From CAVRQM01 sp963723455 (GTDB taxonomy: Bacteria; Pseudomonadota; Alphaproteobacteria; Acetobacterales; Acetobacteraceae), in assembly GCA_963723455.1 (NCBI GenBank), contig CAVRQM010000001.1, forward strand, positions 1,302,001-1,366,000: DNA of 64,000 nt, written 5' to 3'. Positions within the stretch are counted from its first letter, which is position 1, and the number at the start of each line of letters is the position of its first letter. Under the pieces are notes generated by a model. That model did no database searches, was not told the DNA's origin, and saw only the letters and a program-made list of their open reading frames with translations. Of this stretch, positions 25,507 to 33,731 are shown piece after piece. A program made the position numbers and the translations under genes.

Positions 25507-26819
25507 ACCGTGCGCTGCTGCTGCTGGGCGCGGGGCTGGTGGCGCTGATCGGCGTCGGGCAGTCGCTGCACGACGGCAGCGAGCTGCGCATTGGCAGCGA
25601 CCAGCGGCTGATCGCCTTCATCGCGGTGCAGTCGGCCGGCGCGGTGCTGTACCTGCTTGCGGTGCGCGAGACCCTGCTCGGCCGCGCCGATCGCCGCGCG
25701 ATCTGGCTGGTGCTGGGCGTCGCGGCGGCGATGCGCGCAATCCCGCTGGCCTCGCCGATGTTCCTGTCCAGCGACCTGTTCCGCTACATCTGGGACGGCC
25801 GGGTGCAGTTGCACGGCATCAACCCGTATCGCTACGTGCCGGGCGACCTCGCGCTGTACTCGCTGCGCGACGCGGCGATCTTCTCGCACGTCAACCGCGC
25901 GATGTATGCGCGCACCATCTATCCGCCGATGGCCGAACTGGTGTTCGCCGCCGTGGCCTGGATCGGCCAAACACCGTTCGTGATGCGCGCGGCGATGGTG
26001 GCCTTCGAGGCGTTGGCGATCGCCGCCCTGCTGCCGGTGCTGCGCCGCTGCGGCCTGCCGGCATCGCGCGTGCTGATCTACGCCTGGAATCCGCTGGCGG
26101 TGTGGGAGTTCGCGGGCAACGGCCATGTCGATGCCCTGGCGATCGGCTTCCTGGCTTTGGCGCTGCTGGCCTTTGCATGGCGCCGGCCGGCCTGGACGGG
26201 CGTGGCGCTCGCGGCGGCGGCGCTGGTGAAGTTCCTGCCGGCGGTGGCGGCACCCGCGCTGTGGCGGCGCTGGGACTGGCGCATGCCGTTGGCCGGCCTG
26301 GCCACGGTGGCCGCGCTGTATGCGATCTATCTCGGCGCCGGGCGGCACGTCCTGGGCTTCCTGCCCGGCTACGCCGGCGAGGAAGGCCTGGACAGCGGCG
26401 CCGGGTTCTGGGCGCTGTCGGGCATCGCCGGACTGGTGCGGCTGCCGTCGCTCGCGGTCCCGGCCTATGTCGTGGCGGTCGCGGTCCTGCTCGCGCTTTT
26501 GGCGCTGGCGATCGTCTCGCGTCCGCGCACCACGCAGCCGGACGTGGTCCGTGCGGCTGCCGACATGGCGCTGCTGATCGTGCTGCTGCTGGTTGGCCTC
26601 AGTCCGCACTACACTTGGTATTTCCCCTGGGTCAGCCTGCCCGCCGTGATCGCGCCGCAGCGCAGCGCGATCTTTCTCGGCGTGGCGGCGTTGTTGCTGT
26701 ACATCGACCCGCTGAACGAAAGCTTCATTTGGCAGGGGCTGGTGTTCGTGCCAACGCTCGCGCTGGCCGCCTGGGATGTCCGGCGCCCGCTGCGTGGCCC
26801 CGACCCACTGCATGCATGA
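25503..26819 (+). CDS. Membrane glycosyltransferase, GT87/mannosyltransferase type
   Basis: A 438-residue polytopic membrane protein with about 11 helices. The first periplasmic loop has 'SSDLFRYIWDGRVQLHGINPYRY', the C-superfamily polyprenyl-phosphate-sugar transferase signature (acidic SSD). 'YAWNPLAVWEFAGNGHVDAL' and 'LSPHYTWYFPWVSLPAV' also fit. The start is probably the TTG at 25503, overlapping the previous stop (TTGA); the frame is open for 30 codons more upstream but those are inside the neighbour. It presumably transfers a lipid-linked sugar on the periplasmic side. Confidence 0.82.
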   Translation: MNRALLLLGAGLVALIGVGQSLHDGSELRIGSDQRLIAFIAVQSAGAVLYLLAVRETLLGRADRRAIWLVLGVAAAMRAIPLASPMFLSSDLFRYIWDGRVQLHGINPYRYVPGDLALYSLRDAAIFSHVNRAMYARTIYPPMAELVFAAVAWIGQTPFVMRAAMVAFEALAIAALLPVLRRCGLPASRVLIYAWNPLAVWEFAGNGHVDALAIGFLALALLAFAWRRPAWTGVALAAAALVKFLPAVAAPALWRRWDWRMPLAGLATVAALYAIYLGAGRHVLGFLPGYAGEEGLDSGAGFWALSGIAGLVRLPSLAVPAYVVAVAVLLALLALAIVSRPRTTQPDVVRAAADMALLIVLLLVGLSPHYTWYFPWVSLPAVIAPQRSAIFLGVAALLLYIDPLNESFIWQGLVFVPTLALAAWDVRRPLRGPDPLHA

Positions 26820-26832
26820 CCGGAGAGCGATG

Positions 26833-27897
26833 ATGTCCGATACCATTGTACGCCCCGCGCCGCCGGATCCCGCGCGCTACTTCGAGGCGGTCGCCGACGC
26901 GCGAACTCCGCGCGCCGAACACGAACCCGTGTGCCTGTATCTGGAAGTGACGAATCGCTGCAACCTGCTGTGCGAGACCTGTCCGCGCACCTTCGAGGAA
27001 CTCGAGCCGCCCGCCGACATGGACTGGGCGCTGTTCACCCGCATCGTCGATCAGGTGCCCAACATCTCGCGCGTGGTGCTGCACGGCGTCGGCGAGCCGA
27101 TGCTGGTGCGCGAGCTGCCGCGCATGGTGGCGTACCTGAAGGCGCGCGGGGCGCATGTGCTGTTCAACACCAACGGCACGCTGCTGAACCCGAAGAACGG
27201 TCGCGCGCTGGCCGAGGCCGGGCTGGACGAACTGCGCGTCTCGCTGGACGCGGCCGACGCAAGAAGCTTCCTCGCCGTGCGCGGCAAGGACTATTTCAAC
27301 CGCATCGTGCGCAACGTGCGCGCCTTCACCGCCGCGCAGCGCACCGAGGGCTGGGCCAGGCCGGACGTGTCGCTGTGGCTGACCGGGCTGCGCGAGACCA
27401 TCGACCAGCTGCCCGCCTTCGTGTCGCTGGCGCACGACATCGGCGTGCGCGCCGTGCATCTGCAGCGGCTGGTGTTCCCGGCGGAGGGGCTGGGTCTGGC
27501 GCGGCAGGATCAGGCGCTGTTCGAGAGCCTGGCCGCCGAGGAAACCGGCCCGCTGCGCGCCGCCGAGGCGCTGGCGCGCGACCTGGGCATCCACTTCGAC
27601 GCCTCCGGCGCGACTGAGCCGGGCACCAGCCTGAAGCGGCAGGCCGACGACAAGCCGTGGTCGCTGTGCCGCCGGCCGTGGTCGCTGATGTATTTCACCG
27701 CGCATGGCCGCGCCATCCCGTGCTGCATCGCGCCGTTCTCGATGCACGGCTACGACGATTTCACCCTGGGCAATGCCAGCCAGGAGAGCCTGCGCGACAT
27801 CTGGAACGGGCCGCGCTACCAGGATTTCCGCGCGGCGCTGCTGTCGGACGCGCCGCCGCGCGCCTGCGCCGGCTGCGGGCTGCGCTGGAGCCTGTGA
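26833..27897 (+). CDS. Radical SAM/SPASM protein
   Basis: A 354-residue protein with the radical-SAM motif CNLLCETC (Cys43, 47, 50), 'VVLHGVGEPMLVRELPRMV' (the GGEP-like SAM site) and 'VLFNTNGTLL'. A C-terminal SPASM-type cluster is suggested by 'LCRRPWSLMYFTAHGRAIPCCIAP' and 'ACAGCGLRW'. Two Met codons (26830, 26833) are possible; the ribosome site 'ggagag' fits 26833 better. It sits between two glycosyltransferases. Its substrate is unknown and could be a sugar, lipid or peptide. Confidence 0.88.
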   Translation: MSDTIVRPAPPDPARYFEAVADARTPRAEHEPVCLYLEVTNRCNLLCETCPRTFEELEPPADMDWALFTRIVDQVPNISRVVLHGVGEPMLVRELPRMVAYLKARGAHVLFNTNGTLLNPKNGRALAEAGLDELRVSLDAADARSFLAVRGKDYFNRIVRNVRAFTAAQRTEGWARPDVSLWLTGLRETIDQLPAFVSLAHDIGVRAVHLQRLVFPAEGLGLARQDQALFESLAAEETGPLRAAEALARDLGIHFDASGATEPGTSLKRQADDKPWSLCRRPWSLMYFTAHGRAIPCCIAPFSMHGYDDFTLGNASQESLRDIWNGPRYQDFRAALLSDAPPRACAGCGLRWSL

Positions 27898-27904
27898 GCG
27901 CGCG

Positions 27905-28633
27905 GTGACGCCGGCCGTCGCCGCGATCATCCCGGTACTGAACGAACAGGGCGCGATCGGGCCGACGGTGCGCGGCCTGTCGCGCGCGCATGTCGGGCTG
28001 GTCGTGGTGGTCGATGGCGACAGCCGCGACGGCACGGTGGCGGAGGCGCGCGACGCCGGCGCCGAGGTGCTGGTCGAGACGCGGCGCGGCTACGGGCGGG
28101 CCTGCGCATCCGGCGCGGCGCTGGCGGCGGAACGGGGCGCGGAGGTGCTGGTGTTCCTGGACGGCGACGGCGCGGACGCGCCCGAGGCGCTGCCCTGGCT
28201 GACCGGCCCGGTGCTGGACGGGTCGCAGGATTTCGTCATCGCCAGCCGGGCGCGCGGCAGCCGCGAGCCGGGCAGCATGAGCTGGCATCAGCTCGCAGCG
28301 GGGCGGCTGATCGGCGCCGCCGTAGGGGCGGTCTGCGGCACGCGCTACAGCGACATGTGCGCGTTCCGCGCCATCCGCGTCGACACGCTGGCGAGGCTGC
28401 GGATGCGCGAGATGGGCTATGGCTGGAACCTGGAGATGCAGATGCGCGCCGCCGCCGCCGGGCTGCGCATACTGGAGGTGCCGGCGCCATACCGGCGACG
28501 CATCGCGGGCCACTCGAAAGTGTCCGGCAACCTGCGCGGCACATTGCGCGCCGGCAGCCGGATCGTGCAGGTGCTGGTGCGGGTGGCGGCGGAGACGCGG
28601 CGGGAGCGGCGCGGACTTCGGGAGGACGCATGA
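27905..28633 (+). CDS. Glycosyltransferase family 2 (dolichyl-phosphate-mannose-synthase-like)
   Basis: A 242-residue GT2 protein: 'VAAIIPVLNEQGAIGPTVRGL', 'VVVVDGDSRDGTVAEARDAGAEVL' and 'LVFLDGDGADAPEALPWL' (DxD), ending with the 'EVPAPYRRRIAGHSKVSGN' segment typical of DPM1-like enzymes. No C-terminal membrane helices. A GTG at 27905 is the first usable start after the radical SAM stop. It probably makes a polyprenyl-phosphate sugar that the GT87-like enzyme uses; that is inference from family and neighbourhood. Confidence 0.87.
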   Translation: MTPAVAAIIPVLNEQGAIGPTVRGLSRAHVGLVVVVDGDSRDGTVAEARDAGAEVLVETRRGYGRACASGAALAAERGAEVLVFLDGDGADAPEALPWLTGPVLDGSQDFVIASRARGSREPGSMSWHQLAAGRLIGAAVGAVCGTRYSDMCAFRAIRVDTLARLRMREMGYGWNLEMQMRAAAAGLRILEVPAPYRRRIAGHSKVSGNLRGTLRAGSRIVQVLVRVAAETRRERRGLREDA

Positions 28634-28703
28634 GCGGCAAGAACTCGCTCGTCTCACACACGGGATGCCGGCCGCGACAGGATTCGATGCAAGGGAGCGC
28701 CGC

Positions 28704-29370
28704 ATGGACCAGGACAAGTGGAATGGGGTCGATGAGGTACATCGTCGATCGCCTGATTGCTCCGGATGCCGGCCTTGCCGGGGCGCTTGCGGCCAATGCC
28801 GCGGCCGGGCTGCCGGCCATCGACGTCTCGCCCGCTCAGGGCAAGTTCCTGCACATCCTCGCCCGGGCGACCGGCGCGCGGCGCATCCTGGAAATCGGCA
28901 CTCTGGGCGGCTACTCGACCATCTGGCTTGCCCGCGCGCTGCCGCCGGGCGGCATCGTCGTGACGCTCGAGGCGGATCGGAAACATGCCGCCGTTGCGCA
29001 TTTGAACATCGAGCGCGCGGGCCTGCTGCCGGTCGTTGACCTGCGCGTCGGCCCCGCGTCGGACACCCTGCCGCTGATCGAGGCCGATCGCCTGGGACCG
29101 TTCGACCTGGTGTTCATCGACGCCGACAAGGCCGGCAATCCGGACTATCTTGCCTGGGCGCTTAGGCTCACCCGGTCCGGAAGCCTCATCGTCTGCGACA
29201 ACGTGGTGCGAGATGGCGCAGTCGTGCGCCCGGACAGTGACGATCCGGGCGTCCAAGGTACGCGACGCCTGTTCGACATGCTGTCGCGCGAGCCGCGTCT
29301 GACCGCCACGGCGATCCAGACGGTCGGAAGCAAGGGATGGGACGGTTTCGCCATCGCGATGGTGCTGTGA
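28704..29370 (+). CDS. Class I SAM-dependent O-methyltransferase (N-terminal frameshift)
   Basis: A catechol/caffeoyl-CoA-type O-methyltransferase of about 221 residues: 'ILEIGTLGGYSTIWLARAL' (SAM motif I), 'FDLVFIDADKAGNPDYLAWAL' (metal site) and 'GSLIVCDNVVRDGAV'. The family N-terminus 'MDQDKWNGVDE' starts at 28704 behind 'aagggagc', but is one frame off the rest; deleting one G at 28736-28737 gives 'VDEYIVDRLIAPD'. As written, translation could still begin at ATG 28723 or 28732 with the loss of about 9 residues, so the enzyme may remain functional. Confidence 0.87.
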
Positions 29371-29412
29371 TCCGAGCGAGCAAGCCTTTGACGCGCAATC
29401 GCCCGCTCCCTG

Positions 29413-29720
29413 TCAGGGCCGGACGGCGGGGAATGGCGAGTCGGTGCCGAACCGGAACACGGTCGCCTCGTGGAACGTCTGCCCCGGCCTCAGCTCGGTG
29501 GTCGGGAAGCCCGGCTGGTTGGGGCTGTCGGGGAAATGCTGCGTCTCCAGCGTGAAGGCATCGGTCTGGCGATACGCGCCGCCGGACGAGCCGACATACG
29601 AGCCGTCGAGATAGTTTGCGGTATAGACCTGCGATCATTGGTCAGCGTGTACACATCCACCGGCTTGCCGTCCTTGCTGGTGCCGTACGGCGCGCGCTCG
29701 ACCGTGGCCGCGCGGGCCGG
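29413..29720 (-). pseudogene. galM: Aldose 1-epimerase remnant with internal deletion
   Basis: Two ends of a galactose mutarotase abut. The N-terminal piece 'ATVERAPYGTSKDGKPVDVYTLTND' (about 29630-29720) is followed directly, in a different frame, by the C-terminal piece 'QVYTANYLDGSYVGSSGGAYRQ' and 'TLETQHFPDSPNQPGFPTTELRPG' (stop at 29413). A full GalM is about 340-380 residues, so roughly 270 codons including the catalytic His/Glu are missing. The fusion point is near 29626-29634, where both sides read similar GTxTA(C/T)AC sequence, suggesting a short-homology deletion. No signal peptide start remains. Not functional. Confidence 0.82.
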
Positions 29721-29796
29721 CGCGCCCGGGCGGCAGTCGCCTGCGGCGGCGCGGCGCTGAACACGCGTGATGGCCGGCGCGCCTCGCCGGGAGTTG

Positions 29797-29816
29797 ATCG
29801 GGCGGACCTGCCCGAT
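29797..29816. promoter_or_regulatory. 7-base perfect inverted repeat
   Basis: ATCGGGC GGACCT GCCCGAT, about 58 bases upstream of the small secreted protein gene. It could be an operator or a weak hairpin. No T-tract follows. Confidence 0.3.
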
Positions 29817-29873
29817 GCAACCGGGCGCACCCCGGCGCGATGGTGCGGTGGTGTCAGAACACGGGAGGATGTC

Positions 29874-30167
29874 ATGACGGGTCGTGTATCGGCGCGCGCA
29901 GCAACGGTGCCGGCGATGTCGCTGGCATTGGCGATGATCGGGGCGGCGTGCCTTGCCCCGACGCCGGCCCTGGCGGCGGCGCATTGGGTGGTCGGCCATT
30001 ACGGACCTGCGGGCAAATGGCTGCCCGGCCACTGGGTCGGCGGCTACGGGCCGCCGCCCGGACGCGACGAGGGACCGCCGCCGAACGTCGCCGCCGCCGG
30101 CCGGGTCTGGATCCCGGGTCACTTCAACGGGCAGGTCTGGGCGCCCGGCCACTGGGCGGCAAGATAA
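29874..30167 (+). CDS. Small secreted protein with W-x-P-G-H-W repeats
   Basis: A 97-residue protein with a signal peptide ending 'APTPALAAAHW' and a mature part of Trp/Gly/His/Pro-rich units: 'HWVVGHYGPAGKWLPGHWVGG', 'RVWIPGHFNGQVWAPGHW'. Such short YXWQ/GHW-repeat proteins are frequent in alphaproteobacterial periplasms or envelopes; function unknown. The ribosome site 'gggaggatgtc' is strong. It converges with the lactate-type permease gene, ending 13 bases from it. Confidence 0.72.
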   Translation: MTGRVSARAATVPAMSLALAMIGAACLAPTPALAAAHWVVGHYGPAGKWLPGHWVGGYGPPPGRDEGPPPNVAAAGRVWIPGHFNGQVWAPGHWAAR

Positions 30168-30180
30168 GTCTCGCCGCCGT

Positions 30181-31791
30181 CTATTTTGGAATGATGCCCG
30201 GGATCACGTATTGCTGGATGACGACCAGGATCCCGAGCAGCACGGTCAGCGCGATGCTGTGCCAGAAGGTGCGCGCGAACACGCGGCCTTCCTGGCCCTG
30301 CAGCCCGGTCGTGGAGACGCCGGTGGCGATGTTCTGCGGTGAGATCATCTTGCCCATCACGCCGCCCGACGAATTGGTGGCGGCGATCAGCACCGGGTTC
30401 AGGCCGAGCTGATTGGCGGCGACGACCTGCAGGTTGCCGAACAGCGCGTTGCCGGACGTGTCGCTGCCCGACAGGAACACCGCGACCCAGCCGAGGAACG
30501 GCGAGACCAGCGGGAACAGCACGCCGACCGAGGCGACCCCCTTGCCCAGCGTGTAGTTGATGCCCGAATAGTTCATCAGGTAGGCCAGCCCGATGATCAG
30601 CATGACCGTCAGGATCGCCAGCCGCGCCTGCCGCCAGGTGACGACCGCGGCGCGCAGGAAGCCGCCAGGGCCGACGCCCACCAGGGCCGCCGTGATGATG
30701 GCGGACAGCAGGATCGCCGTGCCGGTCGCCAGCGGCTGGAACCCCCAGATCGCGCCGTAGGGCTTGCCGTACAAGGTGATGAACACCGCGTTGTGCAGCC
30801 CCGGCCACTGCACCGCCTGCGCCCCGACCGCGAACACCTTGAAACTGGTCCAGACGATCACGACGACGGACACCACCACCCAGGGGATCCAGCCCTGCAC
30901 CGGCGTCACATGCGCCGCCCGGCGCGCATCGCGCGGTGCGGCGATCTTGCCGCGGATGGCATAGGCCGGGTCGGATGCCGGATGCCAGAGCTGCACGAAG
31001 CCGACGGTGGCCAGCAGCGACACCATCGAGGACAGCACGTCGGTCAGCTGATAGTCGATGAAGTTGGCCGACACGAACTGGGTCGCGGCGAAGCTGCCGC
31101 CGGCGACCAGCAGCACCGGCCACAGCGCGCCCAGCGAGCGCCAGCCGCCATAGACCACCATGACGTAGAACGGCAGCAGCAACGCGAACAGCGGCAGCTG
31201 CCGCCCGATCATCGCGCCCAGCGCCACCGCCGGCAGGTGCGTGATCGCCGCCAGCACGGTGACCGGCACGCCCAGCGCGCCGAACGCCACCGGGGCGGTG
31301 TTGAAGATCAGGGTGAACACCAGCGCCTCAAGCGGCGGAAAGCCGACCAGGATCAGCAGCGCCGAGGTGATCGCCACCGGCGTCCCGAATCCGGCAATGC
31401 CCTCCAGCAGCGCGCCAAAGCAGAAGCCGATCACCACCAGCACCACGCGCCGGTCGTCGGGCAGATGGGTGACCACCCATTCGCGGAACGCGTCGAAGCG
31501 GCCGGAGGCGACCGCGATGTTGTACAGCAGCAGCGCGTTGAACACGATCCACATGACCGGCCACAGCGCGAACACCGCGCCGGCGGCGATGCTGTCCAAC
31601 GCCAGGCCGACGGGAAACCGCCAGACCAGCACAGCGATGACGAACGCCACGACCAGTCCCGCGAGCGATGCCTGCCACGCCGGGCGGCGCAGCACGCCGA
31701 GCATCGCCAGCACGACCACGATCGGCAGCACGGCCACCAGGAAGGACAGGCCGAGGCTGTCGGCGACGGGCGTCAGAAGCTGGTTGAACAT
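30181..31791 (-). CDS. lctP: L-lactate/glycolate permease family transporter (LctP)
   Basis: A 536-residue polytopic protein with about 13 helices and the LctP/GlcA signature segments: 'GALLEGIAGFGTPVAITSALL', 'IFNTAPVAFGALGVPV', 'SGINYTLGKGVASVGVLFPLVSPFLGW', 'FLSGSDTSGNALFGNLQ' and 'NSSGGVMGKMISPQNIATG'. Uptake of lactate, glycolate or another 2-hydroxy acid with protons. The ribosome site 'tagggacgat' precedes the ATG at 31791. Downstream of hyuB on the same strand, but separated by 209 bases holding a 7-base tandem repeat. Confidence 0.93.
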   Translation of the reverse strand: MFNQLLTPVADSLGLSFLVAVLPIVVVLAMLGVLRRPAWQASLAGLVVAFVIAVLVWRFPVGLALDSIAAGAVFALWPVMWIVFNALLLYNIAVASGRFDAFREWVVTHLPDDRRVVLVVIGFCFGALLEGIAGFGTPVAITSALLILVGFPPLEALVFTLIFNTAPVAFGALGVPVTVLAAITHLPAVALGAMIGRQLPLFALLLPFYVMVVYGGWRSLGALWPVLLVAGGSFAATQFVSANFIDYQLTDVLSSMVSLLATVGFVQLWHPASDPAYAIRGKIAAPRDARRAAHVTPVQGWIPWVVVSVVVIVWTSFKVFAVGAQAVQWPGLHNAVFITLYGKPYGAIWGFQPLATGTAILLSAIITAALVGVGPGGFLRAAVVTWRQARLAILTVMLIIGLAYLMNYSGINYTLGKGVASVGVLFPLVSPFLGWVAVFLSGSDTSGNALFGNLQVVAANQLGLNPVLIAATNSSGGVMGKMISPQNIATGVSTTGLQGQEGRVFARTFWHSIALTVLLGILVVIQQYVIPGIIPK

Positions 31792-31820
31792 ATCGTCCCT
31801 ATCTACCCGCCGTCGTCGCG

Positions 31821-31862
31821 GCGTTCGGCGTTCGGCGTTCGGCGTTCGGCGTTCGGCGTTCG
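31821..31862. repeat. Six tandem copies of a 7-base unit (GCGTTCG)
   Basis: Six perfect back-to-back copies of GCGTTCG between lctP and hyuB, in the probable lctP promoter or leader region about 30-70 bases upstream of its start. The 7-base period is not a multiple of three. Copy-number slippage could alter spacing of the lctP control region (phase or tuning variation). Confidence 0.9.
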
Positions 31863-32000
31863 CGGCTCGTTCGCGCCGCACGGTGGCACCATAACGGCGG
31901 CGAAAGCGATTACGGCAGCTTTTCCGCAATGTGGAAACAGCCGGGCGATCGAACGCCGCGAGAGTGGCTTGACGGATGCCGCGTCGTGGCGCCGGGCGGC

Positions 32001-33731
32001 CTATGCCGCGCGCAGCGCGCGCGTGGCGTCCGGGTCCAGCCGTCCGGCCGCATCGACCGCGACGCGGTAGGTCGCGCGCGCCCGTTCGACGCTCACCAGC
32101 CCGTCGCGCACGTCGCGCGCCACCGCGGCGGGATCGCGCAGCCGCGGCTCGCCCATGCCGCCGCCGCCGGGCAGTTGCAGCACCAGCCGTTCGCCATCCG
32201 GGATCATCTGCAATCCCTTGGTGCGCAGCGCCGCGCCAGAGCCGAGATGCACGCCGCCGGCCATGCCCGCCAGGCCGCCGTCGCGTCCCTGCGGCGGATT
32301 GGCGACGCGATCGAAGATCGCGTTGACCGCGAATGCCTGATCGTCCCTGGCGCCGATCACCATCAGCGGGCCGCAGCCGCCGCGCGTGCGCCCGGCCCCG
32401 CCGCTGTCCGGCGTCAGTTCCTTGCGCCAGATCACCACGGGGGCCACGTTCTCGGTCGCTTCGACCGGCATGGTGCGCACGCCGGACGGAAAGGCCGTGC
32501 CGTCCAGGCCGTCCCGCCGCCGGCGCGCGCCGGTGCCGCCCGAGTTGAAGGTGATGACCTCGAAATCCGGCAGCGCCGGCCGGTTGCCCGGGCGCTGTCC
32601 GGTCACCGAGGCGCCGCCGCGCAGCGGCGGGTTCCACAGGCACGACGACCCCTCGGCGGCGACGCGCTCGGGCACCGCCTGATGCAGGCAGCCCATCATC
32701 AGATCGGGCAGCAGCTGGCCGGTGACATGGCGCACCGCCACCGGATACGGCCGCGGCGCGTTCAGGATGCAGCCCTCCGGGATGCGCATCCGGAATGGCT
32801 GCAGGCTGGCCCAGTTGTTCGGGATGTCCGGCGCCACCACCACCTTGATCCCGAAGCACGCATAGGCGCGGGCATACGCCGCCGGCACGTTGATGCCGCG
32901 CTGCGACAGGCCGGAGGTGCCGGCGAAATCCACCTCGATCGCCTCGGCGCCGATGGTCATCGCCGCCCGCAGCGTCACCGGCACGTCATAGCCGTCGCCG
33001 CGCACCTCGGCGCTGAACCTGCCAGCGGGCAGTGCCGCGATGGCCGCCAGCGTGCCGCGCAGCGAGGCGTCGAAGATGAACCCGGACAGCGGATCGAGGC
33101 TGTCCAGCGCGAACTCGTCCAGCATCGCCACCAGCCGGCGCGCAGCGGCATCGTTGCAGGCGCATAGCGAATAGATGTCGCCCTCCAGCTCGACCGGCAG
33201 GCGCGAGCCCATGCGCACGAACTCGAAGAACATCTCGCTGGGTTGGCCGCGCTCGAAGCATCTGACGATCGGGATGTACAATCCCTCCTCGAACACGCTG
33301 TGCGCGTCGGCCCCCATGCCGCGGCCGCCCACGTCGATGACGTGCGCGGTGTTGGCCAGCAGCGCGACGATCGCCCCGTCGCGGAACGCCGGAGTGACCA
33401 CGGTCAGGTCGTGCAGATGGCCGGTGCCGAGCCAGGGGTCGTTGGTGATGTAGTGGTCGCCCGGCTGCATCGTCGCGGCCGGGAACCTGGCCAGGAAATG
33501 CCCGACGCTCTCCATCATCGAGTTGACATGGCCAGGCGTGCCGGTCACCGCCTGCGCCAGCATGCGGCCATGCAGGTCGAAGATGCCGGCCGACAGATCG
33601 CCCGCCTCGCGCACCGTGGTCGAGAACGCGGTGCGGATCATGATCTGCGCCTGCTCCTCGACCACCGCGATCAGCCGGTTCCACATCACCTGCTTGCGGA
33701 TCGAGGCCAGCTGGTCGGCGGCATCGGTCAT
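32001..33731 (-). CDS. hyuB: Hydantoinase B/oxoprolinase subunit
   Basis: A 576-residue HyuB-family subunit: 'MWNRLIAVVEEQAQIMIRTAFSTTVREAGDLSAGIFD', 'TPGHVNSMMESVGHFL', 'GDHYITNDPWLGTGHLHDLTVVTPAF', ending with 'LQLPGGGGMGEPRLRDPAAVARDVRDGLVS'. It works with HyuA as an ATP-dependent amidohydrolase on cyclic amides (5-oxoproline, hydantoins) or as a carboxylase-like enzyme. It overlaps hyuA by ATGA. The liv-type importer is divergent, which suggests the substrate is imported by it. Confidence 0.92.
   Translation of the reverse strand: MTDAADQLASIRKQVMWNRLIAVVEEQAQIMIRTAFSTTVREAGDLSAGIFDLHGRMLAQAVTGTPGHVNSMMESVGHFLARFPAATMQPGDHYITNDPWLGTGHLHDLTVVTPAFRDGAIVALLANTAHVIDVGGRGMGADAHSVFEEGLYIPIVRCFERGQPSEMFFEFVRMGSRLPVELEGDIYSLCACNDAAARRLVAMLDEFALDSLDPLSGFIFDASLRGTLAAIAALPAGRFSAEVRGDGYDVPVTLRAAMTIGAEAIEVDFAGTSGLSQRGINVPAAYARAYACFGIKVVVAPDIPNNWASLQPFRMRIPEGCILNAPRPYPVAVRHVTGQLLPDLMMGCLHQAVPERVAAEGSSCLWNPPLRGGASVTGQRPGNRPALPDFEVITFNSGGTGARRRRDGLDGTAFPSGVRTMPVEATENVAPVVIWRKELTPDSGGAGRTRGGCGPLMVIGARDDQAFAVNAIFDRVANPPQGRDGGLAGMAGGVHLGSGAALRTKGLQMIPDGERLVLQLPGGGGMGEPRLRDPAAVARDVRDGLVSVERARATYRVAVDAAGRLDPDATRALRAA

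Noticed and set aside
28630..28722. N-terminal extension of the O-methyltransferase from 28630
   Set aside because: The family N-terminus (MDQDKWNGVDE) is found at 28704 in another frame with a proper ribosome site, so the upstream in-frame residues are spurious.
31821..31862. CRISPR-like or other array repeat
   Set aside because: The 7-base units are contiguous with no spacers; it is a simple tandem repeat.
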